A DNA stretch of 64,000 nucleotides from Anaerolineae bacterium (GCA_019637615.1 JAHBVJ010000039.1:1-64000); one strand, 5' to 3'; counted from the first letter of the stretch, positions 9,700 through 19,849 are shown. The notes: a model not told the origin generated them from the sequence alone. A program made the numbers and translations.

Positions 9700-10032
9700 T
9701 CAATACTCGCCCCGATCCTCAGCAATGAATTCTTCAATGGACTTGCTTAATGCGGGAATATCGCGTGTAAGCTCATCCAATTCTTCTTCCGACAGTGGAG
9801 CTAGGTCTTCAGGGATATCATAAATACTAAGATCTGTAACCAACGATCCCGCCGCCGCTAACATCGCGCGTATTTCCTCAAGCGTTGGTTCATCTTCCTC
9901 TGTTTCTTCAACAACTGGCGCGTTCATCGGCTGAATAGTAAGTTTGATCGGCCCCTCTGGCACGTCGTCGGGCAGATCAATAACGAGTTTGCGATCTTTG
10001 CCGACAGTCATATTGAGTGTGATAGCATTCAT
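9700..10032 (-). CDS. Antitoxin paralogue (copy B)
   Basis: 110 residues, differing from copy A at only a few positions (for instance LVIDLPDD and SKSIEEFIAEDRGEY). It has its own leader with a TATACT box and GGAGA before the ATG at 10032, so it can be expressed independently. It has no toxin gene directly behind it; copy A follows. This is a recent tandem duplication, described under the repeat entry. Confidence 0.7.
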   Translation of the reverse strand: MNAITLNMTVGKDRKLVIDLPDDVPEGPIKLTIQPMNAPVVEETEEDEPTLEEIRAMLAAAGSLVTDLSIYDIPEDLAPLSEEELDELTRDIPALSKSIEEFIAEDRGEY

Positions 10033-10077
10033 CGTGAATTCTCCTATCCCAAGTATAAGATACTCAGCCACCGCCGA

Positions 10078-10179
10078 TCAATACTCACCACGATCCTCAG
10101 CAATGAGTTCTTCAATGGGCTTGCTTAACGCGGGAATATCGCGTGTAAGTTCCTCTAATTCTTCAGTAAATTTCCTTAC
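10078..10179 (-). pseudogene. Truncated third antitoxin copy (copy C)
   Basis: Only the last 33 or so codons are left, ending SKPIEELIAEDRGEY and a TGA at 10078-10080. Upstream the frame meets a stop with no start codon between, and similarity to copies A and B ends near 10166. It is a remnant of the same tandem expansion and cannot make a complete protein. Confidence 0.75.
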
Positions 10180-10254
10180 GTCTGATCTATCGGATCATCA
10201 GGGCGCGGATCAAGCAGCGGATTATGTCGTTCCATCATTCACCTTTCGCAGAAT

Positions 10255-10284
10255 CAAAAAGGGCAAGCCATTCAGCCTGCCCTT
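10255..10284 (-). terminator. Intrinsic terminator of rpoB
   Basis: On the minus strand, GGGCAGGC and GCTTGCCC (arms 10274-10282 and 10261-10269) enclose a short loop and are followed by TTTTT (10256-10260). It sits about 55 bases after the rpoB stop and ends the rpoB transcript before the antitoxin repeats. A small CCCCG/CGGGG stem lies between it and the stop codon. Confidence 0.85.
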
Positions 10285-10336
10285 CATCATACGTAGATTT
10301 GCGAGTCGAGTCAGTCCCCGTTTTGCGGGGTGAGCC

Positions 10337-13300
10337 TTACCGATCCGTCGCCAGACCGAGCAAGCCCATATTGATCTTCGGCTGCTTGGACTTCTCTTCG
10401 TCCTTGCCGAACTTGATCACGTCGCCCGCATCGGTAATGGCTTCCACGGCGAGGCCGAGGCTTTGCAGTTCCTTAACCAGCACGCGGAAACTGGCGGGCA
10501 CGCCCGGCTCCTCAATCGGCTCGCCCTTGACGATGGCTTCGTACGTCTTCACGCGGCCTTGCACGTCGTCGGACTTGACGGTGAGCATTTCCTGAAGCGT
10601 ATGCGCCGCGCCGTAGGCTTCCAGCGCCCACACTTCCATTTCACCGAAGCGCTGACCACCGAACTGCGCCTTACCACCCAACGGCTGCTGCGTGACCAAG
10701 CTGTATGGGCCGGTCGAGCGGGCGTGTACCTTATCTTCGACAAGGTGGGCCAGCTTCAGCATGTGGATGATGCCGACGGTCACGGAACGGTCAAACACCT
10801 GCCCCGTCTTGCCGTCGAACAAGCGCTGCTTGCCATAGATCGGCACGGGACGGTCCATGCGGTTGGCGATGCGGTCAGCATAAGCGCGCAGATCGGCATC
10901 GACCAGATCGGCGGGCGTCGGTTCCTCGGTCATCGCTTCGCACCACAGGCGCAGACCAACGTCAATCGCCTTCAGGTCACGCACGGCACGCTCATCGGAG
11001 GTCATGCCCACGATGTTGAACATCAGCAGGTCATCAGGATCAAAGCCCTTCTCGCGCACCCATTCGCGCAGCACGGCACGACGCACGTACACATGCTCGA
11101 CGGCGAGACGTTCGAAGTCATACTCATCGCTGGTGATCCACTGCTCGACGTACAGACGGCGTACTTCGTCGTCATCTTCGAGCGTTTCTGGATCGATATC
11201 CTGCTCTTGTACCCATGCCCAGGCGCGGTCGCTGATTTCCTTCCAGGCGCGGTCGATCATCCACGCGCGGGCGAGTTCCGCCTCGATCTCGATTTCGTCC
11301 GCACCATCGAACACGGGGGTCACAGCGCGGAAGCCGAGACGATCCGCTGCCCAACCGAGGTGCGTTTCCAGCACCTGCCCGATGTTCATACGACCGGGGA
11401 CGCCGAGCGGGTTCAGGATGATGTCAATCGGGCGACCATTTTCGAGGAACGGCATATCCTCAACCGCCACGATCTTCGAGATAACACCCTTGTTCCCGTG
11501 ACGACCTGCCATCTTGTCGCCTTGCGTCAGCTTACGCTTCTGCGCCACGCTCACGCGCACCATCTGCTCGACGCCAGCGGGCAGATCGTGATGCTCTTCG
11601 CGCGTGAAGATCTTCACGTCCACGACCTTACCCTTTTCGCCGTGCGGCAGGCGCAGCGATGAGTCCTTCACTTCACGCGCTTTCTCACCGAAGATCGCGC
11701 GCAGCAGTTTTTCTTCAGGGCTGAGTTCTTTTTCGCCCTTCGGCGTGATCTTGCCGACCAGAATATCGTTCGGGCCGACTTCCGCGCCGATGCGGACGAT
11801 ACCGAATTCATCGAGGTCTTTGAGGGCATCTTCACCGACGTTCGGAATGTCGTAGGTGATTTCCTCAGGGCCGAGCTTCGTATCGCGTGCTTCGACTTCG
11901 TGCTTCTCGATATGGATCGAGGTGAACTTGTCGGCACGCAGCAATTCTTCGTTGATCAGCAACGCGTCTTCGTAGTTGCCGCCTTCCCATGACAGGAACG
12001 CGCACAACACGTCATGACCGAGCGCCAGATTACCATGATCGGTGGACGAGCTGTCCGCCACGATCTCGCCGCGCTTGATCTTCTGCCCCTTGATCACCAC
12101 GGGACGCTGATCGATGCATGTCGATTGGTTGGAACGCTGATACTTGCGCAGACGATACAGCCGCTCTTTGCCGTCCGCTTCACGTACCAACACCTGATGC
12201 CCTTGCACGCTTAGGACTTCGCCATCGGCTTCGGCAAGGATCACCTGACCGGAGTCATACGCAGCCTGATCTTCCATGCCCGTGCTGACGATAGGCACGT
12301 CCGGCTTGAGCAGCGGCACGGCTTGGCGCTGCATGTTCGAACCCATCAGCGCGCGGTTAGCGTCGTCATGTTCAAGGAACGGGATGAGCGCCGCCGAAAT
12401 ACCCACGATCTGGCGTGGCGCTACGTCCATGTAATCGATCTTGTCAGGGATCGTGTCAAGGAATTTCTGCTTATACCGCGCCGACACGCGATCACCCGTG
12501 AATTGGTGAAGGATGTCCAACGTGGCATTCGCCTGCGCAATGGTGAACTGATCTTCCTCGTCAGCCGAGAGGTACGACGTTTCCTCCGACACGAAGGAGC
12601 GCACCGGTACCTCGGTGATGTTCGCCTTCTTCAGCTTATCGATCACCTTCTTATCGATCTCGGTATCTTCCGAGATGATGGTACCGCCGTCTGCATTCGT
12701 GATGTCCTCACGCACGATACGCCCGATCAGCGACGCGTCCGTAATCGGCAGCGACTTGATCACCTTGCGGTACGGCGTCTCGATGAAGCCGTATTCGTTC
12801 ACGCGACCGTATGTCGCCAGACGCCCGATCAGACCGATGTTCGGGCCTTCCGGCGTCTCAATCGGGCAGATGCGTCCGTAGTGGCTGTGGTGGACGTCAC
12901 GCACATCGAAGCCAGCGCGTTCACGCCGCAGACCACCGGGGCCGAGGGCGGAGAGGGTACGCTTGTGCGTCAGTTCCGCCAGCGGGTTGGTCTGTTCCAT
13001 GAATTGGCTGAGTTGGCTGCTGCCGAAGAATTCGCGGATCGCCGCCACAATCGGACGGATGTTGATCAGGGATACGGGAGTGATCGTATCCGACTCACGG
13101 ATCGACATACGCTCGCGGACAACGCGCTCGGTACGGCGGAGGCCAACGCGCAGCTTATTCTGAATCAGTTCACCGACCGTCTTTACGCGGCGGTTGCCGA
13201 GGTGGTCGATGTCATCCGGCGTGGCTTTGCCGTTATTGATATTGATCATGCGCTCAACCAGCTTGACGAGGTCGAACTTCGTCACGATGCGCGTCGCCCG

Positions 13301-14254
13301 TGAGATGTCCTTATCCAAGCCCAAGCGCTGATTCAACTTGTAGCGACCGACGCGCTCAAGGTCGTAGCGGCGCTGGTCGAACAACTGCTGCTCAAGATAC
13401 GTACGCGCGGTGTCCAGCGTTGGCGGGTCACCGGGGCGCATCTTCTTGAGGAATTCGAGCAGCGCGGCCTCGGCAATGGTCTGGCCTTCGCGCAGATCCC
13501 ATTGTGGTTCGGCCTTCAGCGTGGCTTCAATAAATTTGTGATCCGGGTTGGTATCGACGTTCTTGAAAACTTCAAGAATTTCTTCATCGGTGCCAAACTG
13601 GATTGGCGACATATTATCGAAGTTGTCACGCACAGCAGCTAGAGCGCGCAGCAGTACCGTCACCGGAATGGTGCGCTTGCGGTTGAACTTAATCGTAATA
13701 TAGTCGCTCTTGCGCGTCTCAAACTCCATCCACGCCCCGCGATCCGGGATCAGCTTGGCGGTGGACATCTGGCGACCCGTCGTGCGGTCTTCTTCGGAGC
13801 CGAAATACACACCGGGCGAACGGATCAATTGGCTGACCACGACGCGCTCGGTGCCGTTGATGATGAACGTGCCGTTAGCGGTCATCAGGGGGAAGTCCCC
13901 CATGAAGATGTCGTTGGTGACTACTTCACCACCGGCCTCCATATTGACCAGCGCCACCTTCGCGTACAGCGGGGCAGCAAAGGTCATATCGCGCTCAAGG
14001 CATTCGTCTTCTGGATACTTAGGTTCCCCAAACCAATACTTCAGCCCATAAGCCTTAGACTCTTCGCTGAAGCCGGGGAAGTACAACTTCAGGTTGCCAT
14101 TAAAGCTTTCGATGGGGCTGATCTCGTCAAATAGTTCGCCCAGACCTTCATCCCGAAACCAGTTGAACGAATTCAACTGTACTTCGATGAGTGAAGGAAG
14201 TGCTTGAACGTCAGATGTGCGAGCATAGTTCTTCGTATCGAGTCGTTGCTGCAT
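10337..14254 (-). CDS. rpoB: DNA-directed RNA polymerase beta subunit
   Basis: This 1305-residue protein has all core RpoB blocks: PGVYFGSE after the protrusion, the rifampicin-pocket region [54 protein letters not shown], and the C-terminal [20 protein letters not shown]. It forms the catalytic core with beta-prime, alpha and sigma. The ATG at 14254 has AGGAG eight bases upstream; a GTG at 14263 overlaps that site. The rifampicin region reads HKRTLSALG, with Thr where E. coli has Arg529. An acidic insertion rich in Asp, Glu and Arg lies near residues 1000-1070. rpoC is not adjacent. Confidence 0.98.
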   Translation of the reverse strand: MQQRLDTKNYARTSDVQALPSLIEVQLNSFNWFRDEGLGELFDEISPIESFNGNLKLYFPGFSEESKAYGLKYWFGEPKYPEDECLERDMTFAAPLYAKVALVNMEAGGEVVTNDIFMGDFPLMTANGTFIINGTERVVVSQLIRSPGVYFGSEEDRTTGRQMSTAKLIPDRGAWMEFETRKSDYITIKFNRKRTIPVTVLLRALAAVRDNFDNMSPIQFGTDEEILEVFKNVDTNPDHKFIEATLKAEPQWDLREGQTIAEAALLEFLKKMRPGDPPTLDTARTYLEQQLFDQRRYDLERVGRYKLNQRLGLDKDISRATRIVTKFDLVKLVERMININNGKATPDDIDHLGNRRVKTVGELIQNKLRVGLRRTERVVRERMSIRESDTITPVSLINIRPIVAAIREFFGSSQLSQFMEQTNPLAELTHKRTLSALGPGGLRRERAGFDVRDVHHSHYGRICPIETPEGPNIGLIGRLATYGRVNEYGFIETPYRKVIKSLPITDASLIGRIVREDITNADGGTIISEDTEIDKKVIDKLKKANITEVPVRSFVSEETSYLSADEEDQFTIAQANATLDILHQFTGDRVSARYKQKFLDTIPDKIDYMDVAPRQIVGISAALIPFLEHDDANRALMGSNMQRQAVPLLKPDVPIVSTGMEDQAAYDSGQVILAEADGEVLSVQGHQVLVREADGKERLYRLRKYQRSNQSTCIDQRPVVIKGQKIKRGEIVADSSSTDHGNLALGHDVLCAFLSWEGGNYEDALLINEELLRADKFTSIHIEKHEVEARDTKLGPEEITYDIPNVGEDALKDLDEFGIVRIGAEVGPNDILVGKITPKGEKELSPEEKLLRAIFGEKAREVKDSSLRLPHGEKGKVVDVKIFTREEHHDLPAGVEQMVRVSVAQKRKLTQGDKMAGRHGNKGVISKIVAVEDMPFLENGRPIDIILNPLGVPGRMNIGQVLETHLGWAADRLGFRAVTPVFDGADEIEIEAELARAWMIDRAWKEISDRAWAWVQEQDIDPETLEDDDEVRRLYVEQWITSDEYDFERLAVEHVYVRRAVLREWVREKGFDPDDLLMFNIVGMTSDERAVRDLKAIDVGLRLWCEAMTEEPTPADLVDADLRAYADRIANRMDRPVPIYGKQRLFDGKTGQVFDRSVTVGIIHMLKLAHLVEDKVHARSTGPYSLVTQQPLGGKAQFGGQRFGEMEVWALEAYGAAHTLQEMLTVKSDDVQGRVKTYEAIVKGEPIEEPGVPASFRVLVKELQSLGLAVEAITDAGDVIKFGKDEEKSKQPKINMGLLGLATDR

Positions 14255-14400
14255 ACATCTCACTCCTCTGCAAATCTACACTTCTGACCGAACGCGGGCA
14301 AGCAAGCAAAACCGGGCGGTCTGCTTGTACCGAAAACGTTGCGTGGAGCGTTATGGTGAAGATGAGGAATCATTCTCAACTGGAATTCCCGCGAATGGTA

Positions 14401-14428
14401 ATGATAGCACAGCTTATTTCATTGTCAA
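14401..14428 (-). promoter_or_regulatory. Sigma-70-type promoter of rpoB
   Basis: On the minus strand TTGACA (14428-14423), a 16-base spacer and TATCAT (14406-14401), with TG one base before the -10 (extended -10). Transcription would begin near 14394, leaving about 140 bases of untranslated leader before the rpoB ATG. Confidence 0.7.
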
Positions 14429-14659
14429 GAGGGCAATTTTGCGTTTTTACAAATTAGTCACCACGCTTAAAACCATACTATTATATCGTATTCTTGCTCG
14501 GATCGCCTCCCCCAATTTTTCCAACTACTCACAGCGAATTTACTTCCTTCATTATGCTTCCATCCTCCTCGTAATGCGGCGGTAAGGTGCATTTCTTAAC
14601 ATGGTTTTCATCAATCTCTCGTTTATTCATCATCCCTCTAGAGTATCGGAGAGAAGAAA

Positions 14660-15031
14660 ATGTCCTTATTCATACGTTCTCCACTCCCGTCCGAGCAGCC
14701 GCCCCCACGCCGCCGCAAGGCGCAAGGGTTGGTTGAATATGCGCTCATCTTGGCGCTCGTGGCGATGGTTGTCATCGTCGTCGTAACTCTGTTCGGGGAA
14801 GCGATTCCCCAGACCTTTGCTGATCTGGAATGCAGCCTCAGTTTCAGGAAGCGTGCCCGCGCCTTCAACAACGTCAGTCCGGACGCCATGACAGTTGGCT
14901 CCGGTACCTCGTGGCAAGACGCCGAAGCGGAGTTGAAAGTGCTCAAGCAGCCTGAGGCGGGATTCACGGCCTACATCGCTGCCCACCCCGATCAGCAAGG
15001 CAAGTTGTATATGTGTTGGTGGCCTGACTAA
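14660..15031 (+). CDS. Flp/TadE-like pilin precursor
   Basis: A 123-residue protein. A basic leader (PPRRRKAQG) precedes LVEYALILALVAM and a single hydrophobic helix (about 27-47), the class III signal recognised by a TadV-type prepilin peptidase with cleavage after Gly. The mature part would be a helical pilin stalk plus a small, charged C-terminal domain of about 70 residues with two Cys, longer than minimal Flp pilins. The ribosome site GGAGAGAAG precedes the ATG. The Tad secretion genes are not in this window. It is divergent from rpoB. Confidence 0.75.
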   Translation: MSLFIRSPLPSEQPPPRRRKAQGLVEYALILALVAMVVIVVVTLFGEAIPQTFADLECSLSFRKRARAFNNVSPDAMTVGSGTSWQDAEAELKVLKQPEAGFTAYIAAHPDQQGKLYMCWWPD

Positions 15032-15047
15032 TTCCTATCATTCCTCT

Positions 15048-15077
15048 GGGCTTTCCTGTCGCAAGGTGGGAAAGCCC
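15048..15077 (+). terminator. Hairpin after the pilin gene
   Basis: GGGCTTTCC (15048-15056) pairs with GGAAAGCCC (15069-15077) around a 12-base loop and is followed by a weakly T-rich TCTATC. It is placed 17 bases after the pilin stop. Confidence 0.6.
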
Positions 15078-15138
15078 TCTATCGCACTGCCATCCCGACT
15101 CTTATGCCTCCCTAAGACCTCGTCACAGCGCTATACTA

Positions 15139-15156
15139 ATTGTGTAATTTCACAAT
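15139..15156. promoter_or_regulatory. CRP/FNR-like inverted repeat
   Basis: ATTGTG-N6-CACAAT (15139-15144 and 15151-15156) resembles the TGTGA-N6-TCACA layout bound by CRP-family regulators. It lies 170 bases before the cyclo-ligase-like gene. The rest of 15032-15327 holds nothing recognisable. Confidence 0.35.
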
Positions 15157-15327
15157 GCGTACTGATGCGGTTCGGTCTACTATGGTTTTACTCTGTTTCA
15201 CGCCACGCATAAATGCGTCGGTGGGTAACATCCCCAAAATGATCAGGTTTTCCCCTTAATCGCTCCTTTTGATGATTTGGGAACCAAGGTCGAACTGAAC
15301 TAGCACGCAGGAAGGGAACTATAGCTT

Positions 15328-16104
15328 ATGTCTACCCAACCCCATGAACCGCGTTGGGAAGGTCGCAACGCATCAAAAGATGTTCTCCGGCGCGAAATCT
15401 GGCATCTGCTGGAAGAAACCGGCTCGTCAGTAGGTACAGTCTGGAGCCACATCCCGAACTTCGTGGGCGCGGAAGTCGCCGCCGCGCGCCTCGCTGAGCT
15501 TCCCATCTGGCAGCAGGCCAAGATCGTCAAAGCCAACCCCGATTCGCCACAAATTCCTGTGCGGTTGCGGGCGCTGCAAGACGGCAAATTGCTCTACATG
15601 CCCATCCCCGAACTCAAAGATGACTTCCCTTTCGTGCTGTTCGATCCCGCCGAGTTGACCAAGCAGGGCATCTCTTTTGAGTCTGCCGCGCAAGGCAAAC
15701 ACGGCGTTAAATTCGGGCGCAAAGTACGCTTCGAAGAAATGCTGCCAATAGATTTAGTAGTCACGGGGTGCGTTGCCGTGACGCGTAACGGCGCGCGTAC
15801 GGGTAAGGGCGGCGGGTTTGCCGATTTGGAACTTGGCCTCTTCCGTGAACTGCGCTTGCTCAAGCCGGAAACACCTGTCGCGACGACCGTCCATCCCGTC
15901 CAAATCGTGCCTGATGATCGCCTGACGATGCTGCCGCATGACTCGCCGCTGCATTGGATCATCACGCCCGATGAGGTTATCGAAACGCATACGCCGTATC
16001 CCTCGCCCACAGGGGTCTATTGGGCAGCGGTGCAGCCCGATCAGTACAGAGACATCCCGTTTCTGGCTGGTCTAAAGGAGGCGCTTGCCAAAGATCGCGA
16101 GTGA
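15328..16104 (+). CDS. 5-formyltetrahydrofolate cyclo-ligase family protein
   Basis: A 258-residue protein of the MTHFS fold. An N-terminal helical part (SKDVLRREIWHLLEE) is followed by a Rossmann-like core, with the phosphate-binding loop ARTGKGGGFADLE near residues 155-170 matching the family's RxGxGxGxYD-type motif. True MTHFS enzymes close 5-formyl-THF to 5,10-methenyl-THF with ATP. The longer N-terminus and altered loop place it nearer to the MTHFS-domain paralogues, whose substrate is unsettled. It is a single gene. Confidence 0.75.
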   Translation: MSTQPHEPRWEGRNASKDVLRREIWHLLEETGSSVGTVWSHIPNFVGAEVAAARLAELPIWQQAKIVKANPDSPQIPVRLRALQDGKLLYMPIPELKDDFPFVLFDPAELTKQGISFESAAQGKHGVKFGRKVRFEEMLPIDLVVTGCVAVTRNGARTGKGGGFADLELGLFRELRLLKPETPVATTVHPVQIVPDDRLTMLPHDSPLHWIITPDEVIETHTPYPSPTGVYWAAVQPDQYRDIPFLAGLKEALAKDRE

Positions 16105-16171
16105 CGCAGGTTGCTCATGATACCGATTTTTCATCGTTGATTACATCTATCGTCTGAAAGGAAACTTCATT

Positions 16172-17326
16172 ATGCTGCGTTGGAAACTTTCCGCTCTTAC
16201 CGCTGCGCTTTGCGTGCTGATCGCCGCGCCGGTCAGCCAGATTTCCGCACAGGACAAAAAGCCTATCCGCGTGACCTATGTCGTCAACGGTACGCTCGGT
16301 GATAAGTCCTTCATCGACTCGGCACAGCGCGGGTTGGATAAAGCCGCCGACGAATTCGACATGACCATCAACACCATCGAACTCGGCTTCGACCCGCAGA
16401 ACTATGAGTCAGGTCTAGCCGATGCGATGGCAGATACCGACAAGTATGATGTGCTGGTAGCTGGCTCGTTCACCATGCTGGATTACATGTCGCACCGTGC
16501 CGACATGTACCCCGACAAGACCTTCATTTTCTACGATGCCCCGATGCCCTATGACGACAAAACTATCTGCAAAGATGGCTGTAAGAACGTGTACTCGGTA
16601 ACGTACTCGCAGAATCAAGGCTCGTTCCTCGCGGGTGTCTACGCCGCTGCCATGACGACCACCAGCCTCGAAGGCATTAACCCCGATGCGGTGATCGGTG
16701 CGATAGGCGGTCAGGACATCCCCGTCATCAATGACTTCATCGTTGGCTACGAACAGGGCGCGTGCCTCGTCAACGCCGACAGCAAGTTCCTTGTTCAGTA
16801 CGCGGGCGGCTGGAGCGATCCTGCCAAGGGCAAAGAAATCGCGCTGTCGATGTACGATCAGAAGGCCGACATCGTGTTTCAAGTCGCGGGTGGCACGGGC
16901 GAAGGTGTCTTTGAAGCCGCTAAGGAAAAGGGCACCTATGCTATCGGTGTCGATTCCGATCAGGCCAGCATCATCATGGAAACTGATCCTGAGCAGGCCG
17001 CGCACATTCTGACCTCGATGCAAAAGAACGTAGACAACTCGCTGTACCGCGCCATGCAAATGTACGTCGATGGCAAGCTGCCCGTCGGCACCTCGGAAAC
17101 GCTCGGTATCGCGGAAGGTGGCGTTAGCCTCTCGATCAACGACATCTACAAGAAGGCCACGCCCGAAAACGTCCAGAAGCTGATCGCGGCAGTACAAGAC
17201 GTCGTGGTCAAGGGTGATATTCAGGTCGTGACCGTCTTCGCCGCCGAAGACAAAGCCGCCAAGGTCGGCAAAGATTGCAGCGCCATGCCCGAAATGAAGT
17301 TCGATGTAGCCTCGTTCCTAAAGTAA
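16172..17326 (+). CDS. BMP-family ABC transporter substrate-binding protein
   Basis: A 384-residue exported protein. A signal peptide of about 26 residues ends QISAQ; it lacks a lipobox, so SPase I cleavage is expected. The body has family landmarks: VNGTLGDKSFIDSAQRGLDKA, SQNQGSFLAGVYAA, IGAIGGQDIPVINDFIVGYEQGA and VAGGTGEGVFEAAKE. BMP proteins bind nucleosides, purines or related ligands for ABC uptake. No permease or ATPase gene is next to it; flanking genes are unrelated or convergent. The ligand is unknown. Confidence 0.88.
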   Translation: MLRWKLSALTAALCVLIAAPVSQISAQDKKPIRVTYVVNGTLGDKSFIDSAQRGLDKAADEFDMTINTIELGFDPQNYESGLADAMADTDKYDVLVAGSFTMLDYMSHRADMYPDKTFIFYDAPMPYDDKTICKDGCKNVYSVTYSQNQGSFLAGVYAAAMTTTSLEGINPDAVIGAIGGQDIPVINDFIVGYEQGACLVNADSKFLVQYAGGWSDPAKGKEIALSMYDQKADIVFQVAGGTGEGVFEAAKEKGTYAIGVDSDQASIIMETDPEQAAHILTSMQKNVDNSLYRAMQMYVDGKLPVGTSETLGIAEGGVSLSINDIYKKATPENVQKLIAAVQDVVVKGDIQVVTVFAAEDKAAKVGKDCSAMPEMKFDVASFLK

Positions 17327-17354
17327 CGCGCTGAAATTCCTCCTGAATTAGCAT

Positions 17355-17389
17355 GTTCATCTGGTATGCCTTGCGTTTACCAGATGAAC
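17355..17389. terminator. Perfect 12-bp hairpin between convergent genes
   Basis: GTTCATCTGGTA (17355-17366) and its exact complement (17378-17389) flank an 11-base loop. It lies between the ends of the BMP gene and the antiporter gene and may serve both directions, although neither side has a strong T-run. Confidence 0.6.
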
Positions 17390-17417
17390 TCATCGCTAGG
17401 CACGAATCCTTTCTCCC

Positions 17418-19250
17418 CTATGAATCAGCTTGCACTACACTGACCAAGGTCATTCCAACCTGCGGTCTCAACGGTGTATCACCAGTCGCTACCAATAAAT
17501 GTCCCGTTTTATCAACTGCAAATAGAAGCTGGGCCTTGTCGCCGTAAAGTGATTGATAGGCAACCATATCGAACTCGAGTGTCAACTGAGTCGTCTTCAG
17601 CACCGCCCCCTTCGTAAAAAGCGCGTCAAGGTCGGCATATGATTTTCCTTCTCCCAAAAGCACTCGCCCGCTTAGTTCGTATGCCATGCTAAGTCGCTCA
17701 TTATCTCCATGAGCGGGTGATAATTGGTAGACTTGTGCTCGCCCAAACAAACGCGCGAATTCGAGTGATGTCAGCGCGTTCACTTCATCATTGGCCGTCA
17801 GTGCGAGCACACGCCCTATCCCAGTCAAGTCGAGAAGTTCGTCCATCTGGCTGGAGAGAACATTTCCGTACACGACGCTCAGACCTTCCATACGTGCTTG
17901 TTGCACATTCGTCCAGTTGGTGTCCACGAGAAGCGCCTTGAATCCCACTTTTTTTAGTGCGTGCGCTATCGCTCGTGCCCAGCTATGAGCACCGACAATC
18001 AGTGTGCCCTGAGGATTAGGTTGCGAAAGTCCGAGGCGCTGTGCTAATGGGCCAGCAGTAATACCATAAATGACAACTGTCGCGATAATAACAGCGAATA
18101 CTATCGGCACTAGTTGTTCAGCCTCTGGTATGCCCAATGCAGACAGCTCAAGGCCAAAGATAGATGCCGTTGCCGCAGCAACAATGCCTCGTGGAGCCAT
18201 CCAACCGACAAAGAGGCGCTCTTGCCACGAAAGCGCCGACCCGATGGTACACAACCAGATAGTCAAAGGCCGCACGAACACAATCAATCCCACTACAAAC
18301 CCAATTGTCCCCCAGCCAATTTGTGCCATGGTTTCTGGTCGCAACCGTGCCGATAACATGATGAACAAACTAGAGACGATAAGTGTTTGTAGAGTTTCTT
18401 TGAATTCGACGATCCGTTGGATATTTACTGGGTTTCGACTACCCCCTAAGGGCCAACGCCCGAACAACCGCTCGGTTTGATTTACAAGAACAATACCCAT
18501 CACGGTCACCGCTAGCAAACCCGATTCAGACTGCAGGTGATTCGAGATCGTGAACGAAACGAGTACCAAAAACAATGTGATGGGAATTTCCAAATAGTCC
18601 GGTATCCAGTGACGACGCAGCGCCTCAAGCAACAGGCGCGCCGCTGTAAAGCCCAAAACAACTCCGGTGATGGCGGTCTTTGTCAGACCAAGCACTACGA
18701 TGGCGATGCCGCCATTGGGGTGGACGGTCGAGATTACCTCAAAAATCAGCACCGTCAGCACAACGCCAATCGGATCGATGATGATGCCTTCCCAACGTAA
18801 TACCGATGCAACACGCACTGAAGGGCGAATTTGTTTCAGCAGCGGAATAACAACAGTTGGACCTGTGACGACCAATACGGCACCAATGAGCAGTGCCATG
18901 TCGAGGCTGAAGCCGAGTAGTAGCGATGCCAGAAGGGTCGTCAGCATCCAAGTAATAACGACTCCTACACTTAAGATGCGTCTCACAACGCCCTCAATGT
19001 GGCGCAAATCGGCAAAACGCAGCGTCAACCCTCCTTCGAAAAGGACGATCGCAATCGATAAACTGACGATGGGGAACAGCAATTCACCCATTACATGATC
19101 GACATCGATCACGTGCAAAATCGGGCCAGCCAGAAAGCCCAAGCCCAGAAATAGCACAATGGATGGGATGCGCAGTCGCCAAGCAACCCAATGTGCGACT
19201 ACAGCCAAACCAATGATGCCGGTAAGAGCAATGAGCAAGTTTTCGTGCAT
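17418..19250 (-). CDS. Cation:proton antiporter with C-terminal RCK domain (CPA1/NhaP-like)
   Basis: A 610-residue protein. The first 390 or so residues form 11-13 membrane helices with CPA landmarks (VLFEGGLTLRFADL, LLIGAVLVVTGPTVVIPLL, APRGIVAAATASIFGLE). The rest is a cytoplasmic TrkA-N/RCK-like domain. It would exchange Na+ or K+ for H+ at the cytoplasmic membrane. The RCK Rossmann loop reads IVGAHSWARAI, lacking a clean GxGxxG, so nucleotide gating may be altered. AAGGGA precedes the ATG at 19250. No regulator is nearby. Confidence 0.88.
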   Translation of the reverse strand: MHENLLIALTGIIGLAVVAHWVAWRLRIPSIVLFLGLGFLAGPILHVIDVDHVMGELLFPIVSLSIAIVLFEGGLTLRFADLRHIEGVVRRILSVGVVITWMLTTLLASLLLGFSLDMALLIGAVLVVTGPTVVIPLLKQIRPSVRVASVLRWEGIIIDPIGVVLTVLIFEVISTVHPNGGIAIVVLGLTKTAITGVVLGFTAARLLLEALRRHWIPDYLEIPITLFLVLVSFTISNHLQSESGLLAVTVMGIVLVNQTERLFGRWPLGGSRNPVNIQRIVEFKETLQTLIVSSLFIMLSARLRPETMAQIGWGTIGFVVGLIVFVRPLTIWLCTIGSALSWQERLFVGWMAPRGIVAAATASIFGLELSALGIPEAEQLVPIVFAVIIATVVIYGITAGPLAQRLGLSQPNPQGTLIVGAHSWARAIAHALKKVGFKALLVDTNWTNVQQARMEGLSVVYGNVLSSQMDELLDLTGIGRVLALTANDEVNALTSLEFARLFGRAQVYQLSPAHGDNERLSMAYELSGRVLLGEGKSYADLDALFTKGAVLKTTQLTLEFDMVAYQSLYGDKAQLLFAVDKTGHLLVATGDTPLRPQVGMTLVSVVQADS

Positions 19251-19429
19251 TTATTCCCTTCTCTCCGAATCAGTCCATGAAATACCTTCAACAGATTTCT
19301 CACACCCCCAGCAAATGAACTTATGAATAAATGAATTGAAGTTTATTGTTCATAGCCTCTGATGCTATTTACGCAAAGTGCAAAGCAAATTACAGCGAAA
19401 ACTCTTTAATACTAGTGAACAATGGGTCT

Positions 19430-19796
19430 CTAGGATGCATTTGAAGTGCTAAACGCAAGAGCGTGTTGTACATTGCTGCGCAGCAGGCGAGGCGAGCTGG
19501 CAAGTGCAGCGCAATGCGGTTTGGCGTACAACGGCACGCGATCTAATAATCCTCCAAACAATCCAGCATAATCGCGCTTGAGCCAGCACGAACGCTCGAA
19601 AGCATCCCCTTTGGGCGCGTAGGATATCTATCGTCGCTACCTCACTCGGATATAACATCGCGTCGCACGCCTTCGGTGGCTTGCCAAGCGCCGTATCGAC
19701 AGCCCAGAAAATGTGGATGATAATATCTTCATCATGAGCCACACTTTCCATACTTATGGTGTCGGTGCTCCTTTTGACGATTTCAATCTGCACCAC
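19430..19796 (-). pseudogene. Frameshifted transposase remnant
   Basis: On the minus strand one frame reads IIIHIFWAVDTALGKPPK and then YPSEVATIDIL. After a shift near 19625 a second frame continues YAPKGDAFERSCWLKRDYAG and LFGGLLDRVPLY, running to a stop at 19430-19432. Joined, they match the N-terminal layout of DDE transposases of the type with ALKG-N-AFYRWL-RDY-LFP-LPERTRL. The catalytic part is missing. The rest of 19251-19849 holds no gene. Confidence 0.55.
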
Positions 19797-19809
19797 TGGC
19801 TAGTGCATC

Positions 19810-19830
19810 GGGGCGAGTCAAGCCCGCCCC
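19810..19830 (-). terminator. GC-rich hairpin after metG
   Basis: GGGGCG (19810-19815) pairs with CGCCCC (19825-19830) around a 9-base loop, 20 bases past the metG stop. No T-run follows, so termination is only possible, not shown. Confidence 0.35.
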
Positions 19831-19849
19831 ATCTGCGAAGCAATCAACC

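Larger units (their letters stand above)
9322..10166. repeat. Tandem repeat with 378-bp period spanning the antitoxin genes
   Basis: Unit A (9322-9699), unit B (9700-10077) and a partial unit C (from 10078 to about 10166) are direct repeats. They contain the antitoxin reading frame plus its leader, including the shared AGTATCTTATACT element and TAGGAGAATTCACG. Units A and B differ by scattered substitutions; unit C keeps only the 3' end of the gene. Confidence 0.8.

Noticed and set aside
10463-13303. Long plus-strand frames opposite rpoB
   Set aside because: They are shadows of rpoB, His/Arg-rich and without family motifs.
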